Shown: positions 35,561-44,772, counted from the stretch's first letter. The stretch: 64,000 bases of DNA from Marinovum sp048263515 (GCF_048263515.1 NZ_JBLXEC010000008.1:93618-157617), one strand, 5' to 3'. Translations and numbers: made by a program. The notes: generated by a model from the letters alone, not told the origin.

Positions 35561-36742
35561 ATGGCATCGAAGTATTCAAACATGACCGTCCAGGCCTACC
35601 GTCGTGAAAACGGCCGGGTCGGGGTCCGCAACCACGTGGTCATCCTGCCGGTCGACGACATCTCCAACGCCGCCTGCGAGGCGGTGGCCAACAACGTCAA
35701 GGGCACGCTGGCGATCCCGCATGCCTATGGCCGGCTGCAGTTCGGCGAAGACCTCGACCTGCACTTCCGCACCATGATCGGCACCGGCGCCAACCCCAAC
35801 GTGCATTCGGTGGTGGTGATCGGCATCGAGCCCGGCTGGACCAAACGCATCGCCGACGGCATCCGCGCCACCGGCAAGGAAGTGGCCGAGTTCTCGATCG
35901 AACAGAAGGGCGATTTCGAGACCATCCGCGCCGCCAGCTGGGCCGCCAAGGACTTTGTCCACAAGGCGACCGAGGTGCAGCGCGAGGAATGTTCGATCTC
36001 CGAGCTCTGGGTTTCGACCAAATGCGGCGAGAGCGACACCACCACCGGTCTGGGTTCCTGCCCCACCGTCGGCAACATGTACGACAAGCTGCTGCCCGAA
36101 GGCATCACCGGCTTCTTCGGCGAAACCTCGGAAATCACCGGCGCCGAGCACATCTGCCAGAAACGCGCGATCAACGAAGAGGTCGGCGAGCGCTGGTACA
36201 AGATGTGGAAGGCCTATCAGGACGACGTGATCTTTGCCCATCAGACCGATGACCTGTCCGACAGCCAGCCCACTAAGGGCAATATCGAGGGCGGCTTGAC
36301 CACCATCGAGGAAAAGGCGCTCGGCAACCTCGAAAAGATCGGCCGCACCTCGCAGTTCATCGACATTCTCGAACCGGCCGAGGCGCCGCAGTCGGGCAAT
36401 GGTCTCTACTTCATGGACAGCTCGTCTGCAGCCGCCGAATGCGTGACCCTGATGGCCGCCGGCGGCGCGGTAATCCACACCTTCCCGACCGGTCAGGGCA
36501 ACGTGGTCGGCAACCCGATCGTGCCGGTCATCAAGATCACCGCCAACCCGCGCACCGTGCGCACCATGAGCGAGCACGTCGACGTCGACGTCTCGGGCAT
36601 CCTGCGCCGTGAACAGACCATCGACGAGGCCGGCGACGCGCTGATCGAGATGATCCGCCGCACCGCCAACGGCCGCAACACCGCCGCCGAGGCGCTGGGC
36701 CACCGCGAGTTCTCGATGACCAAGCTCTATCGCAGCGCGTGA
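35561..36742 (+). CDS. suyB: (2R)-sulfolactate sulfo-lyase, large subunit SuyB
   Basis: A 393-aa protein of the UxaA/GarD C-terminal family, the catalytic subunit of sulfolactate sulfo-lyase. Conserved cysteines appear in STKCGESDTTTGLGSCPTVGN and GAEHICQKRA, as expected for a metal-dependent lyase of this group. The chain then runs through DSSSAAAECVTLMAAGGAVI and FPTGQGNVVGNPIVPVIKIT to the C-terminus. ATG 35561 follows AAGGAG. Its stop overlaps an in-frame GTG of the next gene, and the ATG used there is 2 nt further on, so suyA, suyB and slcC are tightly coupled. Altronate or galactarate dehydratase is the alternative, less likely given the context. Confidence 0.9.
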   Translation: MASKYSNMTVQAYRRENGRVGVRNHVVILPVDDISNAACEAVANNVKGTLAIPHAYGRLQFGEDLDLHFRTMIGTGANPNVHSVVVIGIEPGWTKRIADGIRATGKEVAEFSIEQKGDFETIRAASWAAKDFVHKATEVQREECSISELWVSTKCGESDTTTGLGSCPTVGNMYDKLLPEGITGFFGETSEITGAEHICQKRAINEEVGERWYKMWKAYQDDVIFAHQTDDLSDSQPTKGNIEGGLTTIEEKALGNLEKIGRTSQFIDILEPAEAPQSGNGLYFMDSSSAAAECVTLMAAGGAVIHTFPTGQGNVVGNPIVPVIKITANPRTVRTMSEHVDVDVSGILRREQTIDEAGDALIEMIRRTANGRNTAAEALGHREFSMTKLYRSA

Positions 36743-36744
36743 TC

Positions 36745-37677
36745 ATGAAGGTGGTTGTCTCGGAATTCATGGATGCCTCTGCCCTGCCGGCCTTCGGGCC
36801 GGGGGTAGAGGTGGTCTACGACCCCGATCTCGTCGACAACCGGGAGGCGCTGCTTGCAGCCCTTCCGGATGCCGCGGCGCTGATCGTGCGCAACCGCACA
36901 CGGGTCGACACTGAGCTGCTCGACGCGGCGCCGGAGCTGAGAGTCGTGGGCCGGCTGGGTGTCGGCCTCGACAATATCGATCTCGAGGGCTGCGCCGCCC
37001 GCCGGGTGGCGGTAAAGCCCGCGACCGGGGCGAACACGCTCTCGGTGGCGGAATACGTCATTACCGCCGCGTTGGTGCTACTGCGCGGTGCCTACACTGC
37101 AAACAACGCGATGATTGCCGGCGACTGGCCGCGCAATGCGCTGATCGGCGGCGAAGCCTCTGGCCGGGTAATGGGGCTTCTGGGCTATGGCGGTATTGCC
37201 CGCGCGGTGGCCGAACGGGCCCGGGCGCTTGGCATGACAATTGCCGCGCATGATCCCTTCCTGCCTGCCGGGGATCCGGCCTGGAAAGGCGTGCGCCGCT
37301 GCTCGGTCGATGAGCTGCTGGCCACGTCCGACGTGCTGTCGCTGCACGTGCCGCTGACCGAGGGGACCCGCGACCTGCTGTCTGACGATGCGCTGCGGCG
37401 GATGAAGCCCGGCGCGGTGCTGATCAACACCGCCCGCGGTGGCATCGTCGACGAGGCGGCCCTGGCCGCGGCGCTGCGCGAAGGTCGGCTGGGGGGTGCG
37501 GCACTTGATGTCTTTGCCGTCGAGCCGCTGACCGCCGAGGCGGCCGCGATCTTCGCGGATGTGCCCAACCTGATCCTGACGCCACACATCGCCGGCGTCA
37601 CCCGCGAGGGCAATGTCCGCGTCAGCAGCGTCACGGTCGAGAACGTCCGCGGCGCGCTGGAGCAGGCCGATGCCTGA
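36745..37677 (+). CDS. slcC: (S)-sulfolactate dehydrogenase SlcC (D-2-hydroxyacid dehydrogenase family)
   Basis: A 310-aa NAD-dependent 2-hydroxyacid dehydrogenase. The nucleotide-binding motif is GLLGYGGIARAVAERARALG. Catalytic Arg is in INTARGGIVDE, Glu in ALDVFAVEPL and His in LILTPHIAGVT. With ComC it would interconvert the sulfolactate enantiomers through 3-sulfopyruvate, a scheme described for Chromohalobacter salexigens; the assignment rests on family plus this neighbourhood. ATG 36745 is chosen, though a GTG at 36739 overlapping the suyB stop is possible. Confidence 0.85.
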   Translation: MKVVVSEFMDASALPAFGPGVEVVYDPDLVDNREALLAALPDAAALIVRNRTRVDTELLDAAPELRVVGRLGVGLDNIDLEGCAARRVAVKPATGANTLSVAEYVITAALVLLRGAYTANNAMIAGDWPRNALIGGEASGRVMGLLGYGGIARAVAERARALGMTIAAHDPFLPAGDPAWKGVRRCSVDELLATSDVLSLHVPLTEGTRDLLSDDALRRMKPGAVLINTARGGIVDEAALAAALREGRLGGAALDVFAVEPLTAEAAAIFADVPNLILTPHIAGVTREGNVRVSSVTVENVRGALEQADA

Positions 37678-38671
37678 CCGCCTGATGTCTCGCGAAGAGG
37701 CTGAGGCGCTGGTCACCCGCGCCTTCACCGCCAGCGGCGCCTCGCCCGCCATGGCGGACAGCAGCGCAAGAGCGCTGGTGGCGGCCGAGATCGACGGTCA
37801 GAAGGGCCACGGCTTTTCCCGCGTCGCCGCCTATGCCGCCCAACTGCGCAGCGGCAAGGTTTCCGGCAAGGCGCGCCCAGTGGCGCAAGTGCGCGGCGCG
37901 CGGATCGATATCGATGCCGGCAATGGCCTGGCCTTCCCGGCCATCGACCTGGCCATCGACCAACTCAAGGCCCTGACACCACGGACCGGCGTTGCCATGG
38001 CGGCGATCCGCAGGTCGCACCATTGCGGCCAGCTTGGCGCCCATGTGGAGCGGCTGGCCGAGGCCGGGTTCAGCGCGCTGATGGTGGCCAATACGCCCAA
38101 GGCAATGGCCCCCTGGGGCGGTAGCTCGGCGCTCTTTGGCACCAACCCGATTGCCTTTGCCGCGCCCCGGGCGCCGGCGCCGCCGCTGGTGATCGACCTG
38201 TCGCTCTCCAAGGTGGCGCGCGGCAAGGTCATGGCAGCCCAGAAGGCCGGCACGCCGATCCCCGAGGGCTGGGCGCTGGATGCGCAAGGCCAGCCCACCA
38301 CAGATCCCGCCGCCGCCCTTGCCGGCACCATGGTGCCGGCGGGCGATGCCAAGGGCGCGGCCCTGGCGCTGGTGGTCGAAATCCTCGCCGCCACGCTGAC
38401 CGGCGCCAACCGCTCCGACGAGGCCAGCTCGTTTTTCGAGGCCGAGGGCCCGCCGCCCGGTGTCGGCCAGATGATCCTGGCCTTCGACACCGGCGCCGTC
38501 GCGGGTTTCGGCGACAGGCTCGAAGCGCTGCTGTCTGCCATCACCGCGCAGGAAGGTGCCCGCCTACCGGGACAGTCCCGACTGGCCGGACGGGCCGCCG
38601 CGCAGGGAGGCGCGGAGGTCACGGTACCGGGCCACCTGATCGAGGAAATTGAGGCCCTGACGCCGTGCTGA
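37670..38671 (+). CDS. comC: (R)-sulfolactate dehydrogenase ComC (LDH2/MDH2 family)
   Basis: A 333-aa NAD(P)-dependent oxidoreductase of the malate/L-lactate dehydrogenase (LDH2) family. EIDGQKGHGFSRVAAY, RRSHHCGQLGAHVERLAEAG, FGTNPIAFAAP and the region VIDLSLSKVARGKV are family landmarks; the catalytic His is within the SHHCG segment. It would reduce 3-sulfopyruvate to (R)-sulfolactate, the SuyAB substrate. The start overlaps the end of slcC by 8 nt, with GGAGCAGG just upstream. Confidence 0.87.
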   Translation: MPDRLMSREEAEALVTRAFTASGASPAMADSSARALVAAEIDGQKGHGFSRVAAYAAQLRSGKVSGKARPVAQVRGARIDIDAGNGLAFPAIDLAIDQLKALTPRTGVAMAAIRRSHHCGQLGAHVERLAEAGFSALMVANTPKAMAPWGGSSALFGTNPIAFAAPRAPAPPLVIDLSLSKVARGKVMAAQKAGTPIPEGWALDAQGQPTTDPAAALAGTMVPAGDAKGAALALVVEILAATLTGANRSDEASSFFEAEGPPPGVGQMILAFDTGAVAGFGDRLEALLSAITAQEGARLPGQSRLAGRAAAQGGAEVTVPGHLIEEIEALTPC

Positions 38672-38711
38672 GGCCTTGATACAACACGCAAAAAACCAAG
38701 GGAGGAAGACC

Positions 38712-39674
38712 ATGAAACTTACCAGATTGACCAGCGCCGCGCTGGGGCTTGCCGCCGCGATCGCATTTGCGCCGATGGCGCAGGCCGAGGGCTTTCCGCC
38801 GTCGCAGGTGGATTACATCATCCCCTTCGGCCCGGGCGGTGAATCCGACATCACCGCGCGGATGCAGCAGCCCTTCTTCGAACAGATCTTCGACTCGCAG
38901 CTGGTGGTGTCCTACAAGCCCGGCGGCGGCGGTGCGGTCGGCTGGTCGCAGCTCAACTCAATGGCCGATGACGGGTCGGTCATCATGGGCACCAATCTGC
39001 CGCATATCATCGTCAAGCCCGAACAGGGCAATGTCGGCTTCGTGACCGAGGACATCGTCAATGTCTTCTTCTTTCACTACACGCCCGATGCCATCGTGGT
39101 GCGCGCCGACAGCCCGTTCCAGACCCTCGACGACCTGATCGCCGCGGCCAATGAGAAGCCGCGCCAAGTGACCTTCGCAGGCTCTGGCAAGGGCACGGCG
39201 AACCACCTGGTCTCGGTCAAGTTCGACCAGTTGGCCGGGACCGAGACGACCTATGTGGCATTCAAAGGCACCGGTGCAGCGGTCACCGCCATGCTGGGCG
39301 GTCAGGTCGATGCAGAATGGGGCTATACCACCGTCGGTGTCGGTCAGGGCGACAACGTCCGCCTGCTGGCCATCGCGATGGAAGAGCGTCACCCGGCCTT
39401 CCCCGATGTGCCGACCTTCCGCGAGCTGGGCTATGACATCGTCTCGGGCGCTTACCGCGGCATCGCCGTGCCGAAAAGCGCCTCGGAAGAGACCCGTCAG
39501 GCGGTGTCCGACGCGATTGCCGCGATCAACGCCGACGAAGAGTTCCGCCAGAAGATGATCGACGGCGGCTTTGCCCTGCTCGACGTGCCCTATGGCGAGA
39601 AGATGGACGCCTTCATGGCCCATCGCACCTCCGAGGACATCGGCGCCGCCAAGGCGGCCGGCATTCTCGACTGA
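38712..39674 (+). CDS. Tripartite tricarboxylate transporter substrate-binding protein (SlcH type)
   Basis: A 320-aa periplasmic binding protein of the TctC/Bug family, with a signal peptide ending AQA near residue 25. VDYIIPFGPGGESDITAR is the ligand-loop region and VTFAGSGKGTANHL the second conserved loop. It would capture sulfolactate for the membrane component encoded next. A strong GGAGGAAG site precedes ATG 38712. A hairpin terminator or attenuator lies between it and the membrane gene, as expected when the binding protein must be made in excess. Confidence 0.88.
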   Translation: MKLTRLTSAALGLAAAIAFAPMAQAEGFPPSQVDYIIPFGPGGESDITARMQQPFFEQIFDSQLVVSYKPGGGGAVGWSQLNSMADDGSVIMGTNLPHIIVKPEQGNVGFVTEDIVNVFFFHYTPDAIVVRADSPFQTLDDLIAAANEKPRQVTFAGSGKGTANHLVSVKFDQLAGTETTYVAFKGTGAAVTAMLGGQVDAEWGYTTVGVGQGDNVRLLAIAMEERHPAFPDVPTFRELGYDIVSGAYRGIAVPKSASEETRQAVSDAIAAINADEEFRQKMIDGGFALLDVPYGEKMDAFMAHRTSEDIGAAKAAGILD

Positions 39675-39692
39675 CAACCGACCGAGGTTGTT

Positions 39693-39728
39693 GCAGGCGG
39701 CCTGTCCCGGGCCGCCTGCCCTTTCTTG
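39693..39728 (+). terminator. Hairpin between binding-protein and membrane genes
   Basis: GCAGGCGGCC (39693-39702) pairs exactly with GGCCGCCTGC (39710-39719), followed by CCTTTCTT. Located mid-operon, it may act as a partial terminator that lowers expression of the TctA-TctB gene relative to the binding protein. Confidence 0.7.
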
Positions 39729-39780
39729 ACCCCCAGCCGCGGCCCCGAGGCCCGGTGCCACTGTCAGACGGGATCCGCTC

Positions 39781-41769
39781 ATGTTCGACTACCTGATTGC
39801 CGCATTCTCACCCCTCAACCTGTTGCTGGCTCTGGCCGGCGTCGCGGCCGGCACGATCATCGGCTCGGTGCCGGGGCTGACCGCCACAATGGCGGTAGCC
39901 GTGCTGGTGCCCTTCACCTTCGGCATGCCGCCGGAAAGCGCCCTGATCCTGCTGGGCGCGATCTATACCGGCGCGATCTACGGCGGCGCCTATGCCGCGA
40001 TCCTGCTGAACACGCCGGGCACGCCCTCGGCCATCGGCACCACCTTCGACGGCTACCCGATGGCAAAGAAGGGCAACGGAGACCTTGCGGTGACCATCGC
40101 CTGCCTGTCGTCGATGGTCGGCGGCTTGATCGGGGCCACCGCCCTGCTGTTGCTGGCGCCGCCGCTGGCCCAGGCCGCGCTGGCCTTCGGCCCGGTCGAG
40201 TACTTCTGGCTGGCGATCTTCGGCCTGTCGCTGATTGCCGCGCTGTCGACACGCGACTTCCTCAAGGGGTTGATCGGCGCCTGTTTCGGCATCCTGATCG
40301 CGATGATCGGCATCTCCGAGACCAGCGCCGAGGTCCGCTTCACCTTTGGCTCGCAGACCCTGCTGGGCGGGATCGAGACCGTCTCGGCGTTGATCGGCCT
40401 CTATTGCGTGCCGGTCCTGATCGAGCTTGCCGCCCGCCGCGACCGTCACCTCGAGCCGCCGGAGGCCACGCGCGGCTTTCGCCTGCCCGAAGCCGTGACG
40501 ACGCTGATGCACGAGAAGCTCAACGTGGTGAAAAGCTCGGTGATCGGCACGCTGGTCGGCGCCCTGCCCGGGGCCGGCGGCTCGATTGCCGGGCTGGTGG
40601 CCTATTCCGAGGCCCGCCGCGCCAACCGCCGCGCGCCGGACTACGGCACCGGCAACCCCGGCGGCATCGTCGCCACGGAATCGGCCAACAATGCCACCGT
40701 CGGCGGCGGCTTCATCCCGACGCTGGTGCTGGGCATTCCCGGCACGCCGCCGGACGCCGTGATCCTGGGCGCGCTGCTGGTGCAGGGGGTGCGAACAGGT
40801 CCGACCTTGTTCACCGGCGAATCCAACATCGTCTTCACCTTCATCTTCGGGCTGTTCCTCGCCACGTTGCTGATGCTGCCGGTGGGGCTGCTGATCGGCC
40901 GTTTTGCCTATGGCGCCATCGTCCGCGCGCCCAAGGCGGCGCTGGTGCCGGTGGTGGCCTTCATGACCATCATCGGCAGCTTCGCGATCCGCAACAGCCT
41001 GGCCGACGTCGGCATCATGGTCGCGCTGGGCGTCGTCGGCTGGGTCGCCAACCGCCGCGGCTTCTCGGTCTCGCCGATCGTGCTGGGGCTGATCCTCGGG
41101 CGGATCGCCGAAGAGGGCTTCGTGCAGAGCTGGACCATCGGCGATGCCATGGGCAACCTCTGGGGCCAGTTCTTCGGCCGACCGCTGTCGATGGTGATCA
41201 TCGCGCTCACGCTGATGAGCTTTCTCTACCCCTTCGCCCCGGCAATCCTCCGCCGTTTGCGCCCCGGTGCTGCCGCGATGTCCGCCGGACTGCAACCCGC
41301 GCCGCGCGCGCCCCGGGCCACCCCCCGCGCCGTGCTGCGCGACCTTGCCGGCATCGGCGCCATGGCGGCCGTGGCCATCGTCGTGCTGGTGCAGGCCGCC
41401 GGGCTGAACCCCGAGGCGGCAGTCTTTCCGCGCACCATCGCCATCGGCATGCTGGTGCTCTGCGCACTGGCGGCGCTGGAGACTCTGATGACCGGCCGGG
41501 TGGTCGAGGACCTGAGCAGCGGCGCGCCGCTGCGCCGCGTCGGTGTGCCGCTGGCCATGGCGGTCGGTGTCGCGTTGGTGCCGGTGCTGGGCTTTGCCGC
41601 TGCCGGCATCGTCATGGCCGCCGGTCTGATGCTGGCCGCCGAGCACGAGCGTCGCAGCCCCCGCAGCTGGGCGCTTCTGGCGCTGGGTGTGGCGGTGGTG
41701 ATCGTCGCCTTCACCCTCGGCTTTCGCGACCTGCTGTCGGTGCCACTTCCCGCCGGCCTGCTGTTCTGA
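39781..41769 (+). CDS. Fused TctA-TctB tripartite transporter membrane protein
   Basis: A 662-aa inner-membrane protein. Residues 1-500 are the large TctA subunit with GTIIGSVPGLTATMAVAVL, LLNTPGTPSAIGTTFDGYP and GIPGTPPDAVILGALLVQGV. After a linker (about 500-520) comes a four-helix TctB-like domain (IGAMAAVAIVVLVQAAGLNP to the C-terminus), normally a separate small gene. The substrate is inferred to be sulfolactate from the operon; comparable genes in other degraders are called slcF and slcG. ATG 39781 has a weak ribosome site, so reinitiation or low translation is possible. Confidence 0.88.
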   Translation: MFDYLIAAFSPLNLLLALAGVAAGTIIGSVPGLTATMAVAVLVPFTFGMPPESALILLGAIYTGAIYGGAYAAILLNTPGTPSAIGTTFDGYPMAKKGNGDLAVTIACLSSMVGGLIGATALLLLAPPLAQAALAFGPVEYFWLAIFGLSLIAALSTRDFLKGLIGACFGILIAMIGISETSAEVRFTFGSQTLLGGIETVSALIGLYCVPVLIELAARRDRHLEPPEATRGFRLPEAVTTLMHEKLNVVKSSVIGTLVGALPGAGGSIAGLVAYSEARRANRRAPDYGTGNPGGIVATESANNATVGGGFIPTLVLGIPGTPPDAVILGALLVQGVRTGPTLFTGESNIVFTFIFGLFLATLLMLPVGLLIGRFAYGAIVRAPKAALVPVVAFMTIIGSFAIRNSLADVGIMVALGVVGWVANRRGFSVSPIVLGLILGRIAEEGFVQSWTIGDAMGNLWGQFFGRPLSMVIIALTLMSFLYPFAPAILRRLRPGAAAMSAGLQPAPRAPRATPRAVLRDLAGIGAMAAVAIVVLVQAAGLNPEAAVFPRTIAIGMLVLCALAALETLMTGRVVEDLSSGAPLRRVGVPLAMAVGVALVPVLGFAAAGIVMAAGLMLAAEHERRSPRSWALLALGVAVVIVAFTLGFRDLLSVPLPAGLLF

Positions 41770-41797
41770 CTTCCCCCTCGAAAGGACCCCTCCGCCG

Positions 41798-42835
41798 ATG
41801 ACCACTTCTGCCTTGGCTCCGCCGCGCCTGCGCGCCCTTTCCCAGCGCCTGCACCTCTACTGGCCGGGGCTGCTGGTCTGCGGGCTGGCGGCGCTGGCGG
41901 CGCAGTTCCTGTCGGACCACTACGGTGCGCCGGCGATGCTGCTGGCGCTGCTGATGGGGCTGTCGCTGCACTTCCTTGTCGAGGACGGCGAGCGCTGCGC
42001 GCCGGGCATCACCTTTTCGGCCAAGGGGGTGTTGCGGCTCGGCGTGGCGCTGCTGGGGGCGCGGATCAGCTTCGAGGTCTTTGCCGAGCTGGGCCTCGGC
42101 GTCATTGCCCTGATCGTCGGTGCCCTGCTCGCCACGCTGGTTTTCGGCGCCTTGGCCGCGCGTGGGCTGGGCCGAGGCTGGCGGCTGGCGATCCTGACCG
42201 CCGGAGCGGTGTCGATCTGCGGCGCCTCGGCGGCCATGGCCATCGCCGCCGTCCTGCCCCGAAACGAGCACAGTGAACGCAACCTGAGCTTTACCGTCTT
42301 CGGCGTCACCCTCCTCAGCACCGTGGCGATGGTGGTCTATCCGATCCTCGCCCAGCTGCTGGACCTCTCGGACCTGGCCTCAGGTGTCTTTCTCGGCGGC
42401 ACTATTCACGACGTGGCCCAGGTCGTCGGCGCGGGTTTTTCGGTGTCGGAGGCGGTCGGCGAGACATCGACCACGGTCAAGCTGATCCGGGTCTCGTTGC
42501 TGGCGCCCTTCGTGCTGATCCTCACACTCTCGCTGCGCCAGGCCGGGGTGGCCGAGGCGACCGACGGCAAGCGCCCGCCGATCCTGCCGGGTTTTGTGCT
42601 CGCCTTCTTTGTCCTGGCTCTGCTCAATTCGACGGGGATCATCCCGGCCTGGGTGCAGAACACCCTCTGGGCGACGTCGAAATGGGCGATGCTGACGGCG
42701 ATTGCCGCGGTGGGCATGAAGACCGAGCTGAAGCGCATCCTCTCGGTGCCGCCGCAATCGGTGGTACTGATCTTTCTCGAGACGCTGTTCATTGCCGGCG
42801 TGATCCTGGCCGGCGTGCTCTTGCTGGGGCTCTGA
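41798..42835 (+). CDS. YeiH/UPF0324 family putative sulfate or sulfite exporter
   Basis: A 345-aa integral membrane protein with about ten helices. LRLGVALLGARISFEVFAELG, GASAAMAIAAVLP, GVFLGGTIHDVAQVVGAGFS and KVSLLAPFV-like (RVSLLAPFVLI) segments place it in the YeiH (PF03601) family. It is the last gene of the sulfolactate operon, 28 nt after the transporter. SuyAB releases sulfite inside the cell, so a sulfite/sulfate exporter fits. The direction of transport is inference. Confidence 0.85.
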   Translation: MTTSALAPPRLRALSQRLHLYWPGLLVCGLAALAAQFLSDHYGAPAMLLALLMGLSLHFLVEDGERCAPGITFSAKGVLRLGVALLGARISFEVFAELGLGVIALIVGALLATLVFGALAARGLGRGWRLAILTAGAVSICGASAAMAIAAVLPRNEHSERNLSFTVFGVTLLSTVAMVVYPILAQLLDLSDLASGVFLGGTIHDVAQVVGAGFSVSEAVGETSTTVKLIRVSLLAPFVLILTLSLRQAGVAEATDGKRPPILPGFVLAFFVLALLNSTGIIPAWVQNTLWATSKWAMLTAIAAVGMKTELKRILSVPPQSVVLIFLETLFIAGVILAGVLLLGL

Positions 42836-43107
42836 GGCCGCCGGGACCCAGCTGACACCCTTTTTGACCTTCAAGGGGTCTTCCGGCCAGGCGGCACAGG
42901 CTCATTCCGGAGTCTCCTGCCATGCCGGGAGGCCCCCTGCCACCTTGCTCCGGATCGAATGGCGATCTCGCCTTGATCCCGGCGTCGTCTTGCACCGAGC
43001 CAGCAAGCAATCCCCATCCAACCGCAAACCGACCGGGATCGCTGCAGGGACTGCAACGCTCGGGCCGGGTGACAGGGGGCGTGATTTTCGCCCTGGGGAG
43101 GGCAGGT

Positions 43108-43201
43108 GAGAGGCTGGACAACGACCCAAGCGGGGCTCGTTACGGCTGCTTCCTTCCGGACCTGACCGGGTTGGCGAGGCGCCTGCCCGCGCCAACCTCT
43201 C
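43108..43201 (-). ncRNA. ffs: Signal recognition particle RNA (4.5S type)
   Basis: On the minus strand the segment contains GGTCAGGTCCGGAAGGAAGC (near 43167-43148), the highly conserved SRP RNA domain IV loop that binds Ffh. The ends pair: GAGAGG...TTGG at the 5' side with CCAG-CCTCTC at the 3' side, closing a hairpin of about 94 nt. This is the size of the short bacterial SRP RNA. Exact ends are approximate. The rest of the 42836-43299 gap holds no convincing gene. Confidence 0.95.
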
Positions 43202-43299
43202 GACCCGCTATGTAATCAACCCGGCCGCCGCTTGCAAGAGGGGGCGGCCCATGCCATCCCGACCGGGCAGACAACAGGGAAGCGCGGGAGAGGCACGGC

Positions 43300-44265
43300 A
43301 TGAAACACGCGGAGACGGTGACCTTCGGCGGATCCTCCCTCGACCGGGCGGCAGAGATCCGCGGCGATGCGGCGGCTCTGGCCGCGGCCCAAGGCGATCC
43401 GGCAGCGCGCGCCATCCTGATCTGGCGCGGCAAGCCGCTGATCGACGAGGAAAGCGGCGCGCTGGTGCGGCTGCCACTGGATCACAAGGCGCTGAAACAG
43501 GGCGACGACGATCTGATGCTGCTGGGGCGCGAAGACGGCGTCGCGATCTTTGCCTGCAACCTGTCGGCATGGGAGCCGGTGGACCTTGACGGGGCTGTGC
43601 TGGGGCAGTTTGTCGATTCCTCGGTGCAGCGTCACCCGGACCTGCCCGGCGCCATGGGATTTGCCGAGCTGCGGATGAACATGACCCGGCTGAGCCCGCG
43701 CGACGCCGAGCTGGCGGCCACCGCCAAGGCGATTCTCGGCTGGCACGACAGTCACCGCTTCTGCTCGCGCTGCGGCACCCGGTCCGAGATCATCAACGCC
43801 GGCTGGCAACGCGCCTGCCGCGACTGCGGCGCGCAGCACTTCCCGCGCACCGATCCGGTGGTCATCATGCTGATCACCCACGGCAATTCGGTGCTGATGG
43901 GCCGCTCGCCGGGCTGGCCCGATGGGATGTATTCGCTGCTCGCTGGCTTTGTCGAACCGGGCGAGACGCTCGAGGCGGCCGTGCGCCGCGAGGTGCTGGA
44001 GGAATCCGGCGTGCCGGTGGGCGAGGTGAGCTACCTCGCTTCGCAACCCTGGCCCTTTCCGGCCTCGCTGATGTTCGGCTGCCGCGGCGAGGCACTGGCC
44101 CGAGAGATCACCCTCGATCCGGTCGAACTCGAGGATGCGCTCTGGGTCAGCCGCGAGGAGATGGCGCTGGCCTTTGCCGGTGAACACCCCCGGCTCAAGC
44201 CCGCGCGGAAAGGTGCAATTGCACAATTTCTCCTGCGGAACTGGCTTGCGGACACGCTGGATTGA
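43300..44265 (+). CDS. nudC: NADH pyrophosphatase / NAD-decapping Nudix hydrolase NudC
   Basis: A 321-aa Nudix enzyme splitting NAD(H) or NAD-capped RNA. The zinc ribbon is FCSRCGTR...CRDCGAQHFPR, and the Nudix box lies in GFVEPGETLEAAVRREVLEE followed by SGV. The NudC-specific segment SQPWPFPASLMFGC follows. The N-terminal domain (residues 1-120) is less conserved, as usual. Start 43300 follows GAGAGGCACGGC. Confidence 0.95.
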   Translation: MKHAETVTFGGSSLDRAAEIRGDAAALAAAQGDPAARAILIWRGKPLIDEESGALVRLPLDHKALKQGDDDLMLLGREDGVAIFACNLSAWEPVDLDGAVLGQFVDSSVQRHPDLPGAMGFAELRMNMTRLSPRDAELAATAKAILGWHDSHRFCSRCGTRSEIINAGWQRACRDCGAQHFPRTDPVVIMLITHGNSVLMGRSPGWPDGMYSLLAGFVEPGETLEAAVRREVLEESGVPVGEVSYLASQPWPFPASLMFGCRGEALAREITLDPVELEDALWVSREEMALAFAGEHPRLKPARKGAIAQFLLRNWLADTLD

Positions 44266-44304
44266 CGCGACACTGCCGGCAAACAAACAAGACCGAGCAG
44301 TCAG

Positions 44305-44772
44305 ATGGAATTCACCAGTCAGGAAGACATCGAGGCGCCGATCGACAAGGTCTTTGCCGCGCTGTCGGATTATGAAACGCTCGAGCGTCAGGCGATGCGC
44401 CGCGGCGTGCAGGTCCGTCGCCATGCGCCCAAGGCGGGTGGCGCCGGCGTGCCCAGCTGGACCGCCACCTTCAAGTTCCGCGGCCGCGAGATGACCGCCG
44501 AGATCGAGGTGCTGCGCATCGCCGCGCCGGAAACTCTGGCCTTTGCCGCCAGGGCCGGTGGCATGGAGACCGAGATGGAGGTCGACCTGACCGCCCTCAC
44601 CCCCAACCGCACCCGGATGAACATCGCCGCGCGGCTGGCGCCGAAGACGCTCTCGGCGCGCCTTCTGGTGCAATCGCTCAAGCTGGCGCGGGCGCGGATG
44701 ACGCGCAAGTTCTCGGTCCGGGTGGCGCAATTTGCCAAGACGCTGGAGGACCGCGCGCGCAAGGTTGCGTGA
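44305..44772 (+). CDS. SRPBCC-fold protein
   Basis: A 155-aa protein with a START/Bet v1-like fold, recognised from its opening (TSQEDIEAPIDKVFAALSDY) and the pattern of strands ending in a long C-terminal helix (ARMTRKFSVRVAQFAKTLED). This helix-grip fold binds hydrophobic ligands; the ligand is unknown. It follows nudC by 39 nt in the same direction and may be cotranscribed. Confidence 0.82.
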   Translation: MEFTSQEDIEAPIDKVFAALSDYETLERQAMRRGVQVRRHAPKAGGAGVPSWTATFKFRGREMTAEIEVLRIAAPETLAFAARAGGMETEMEVDLTALTPNRTRMNIAARLAPKTLSARLLVQSLKLARARMTRKFSVRVAQFAKTLEDRARKVA

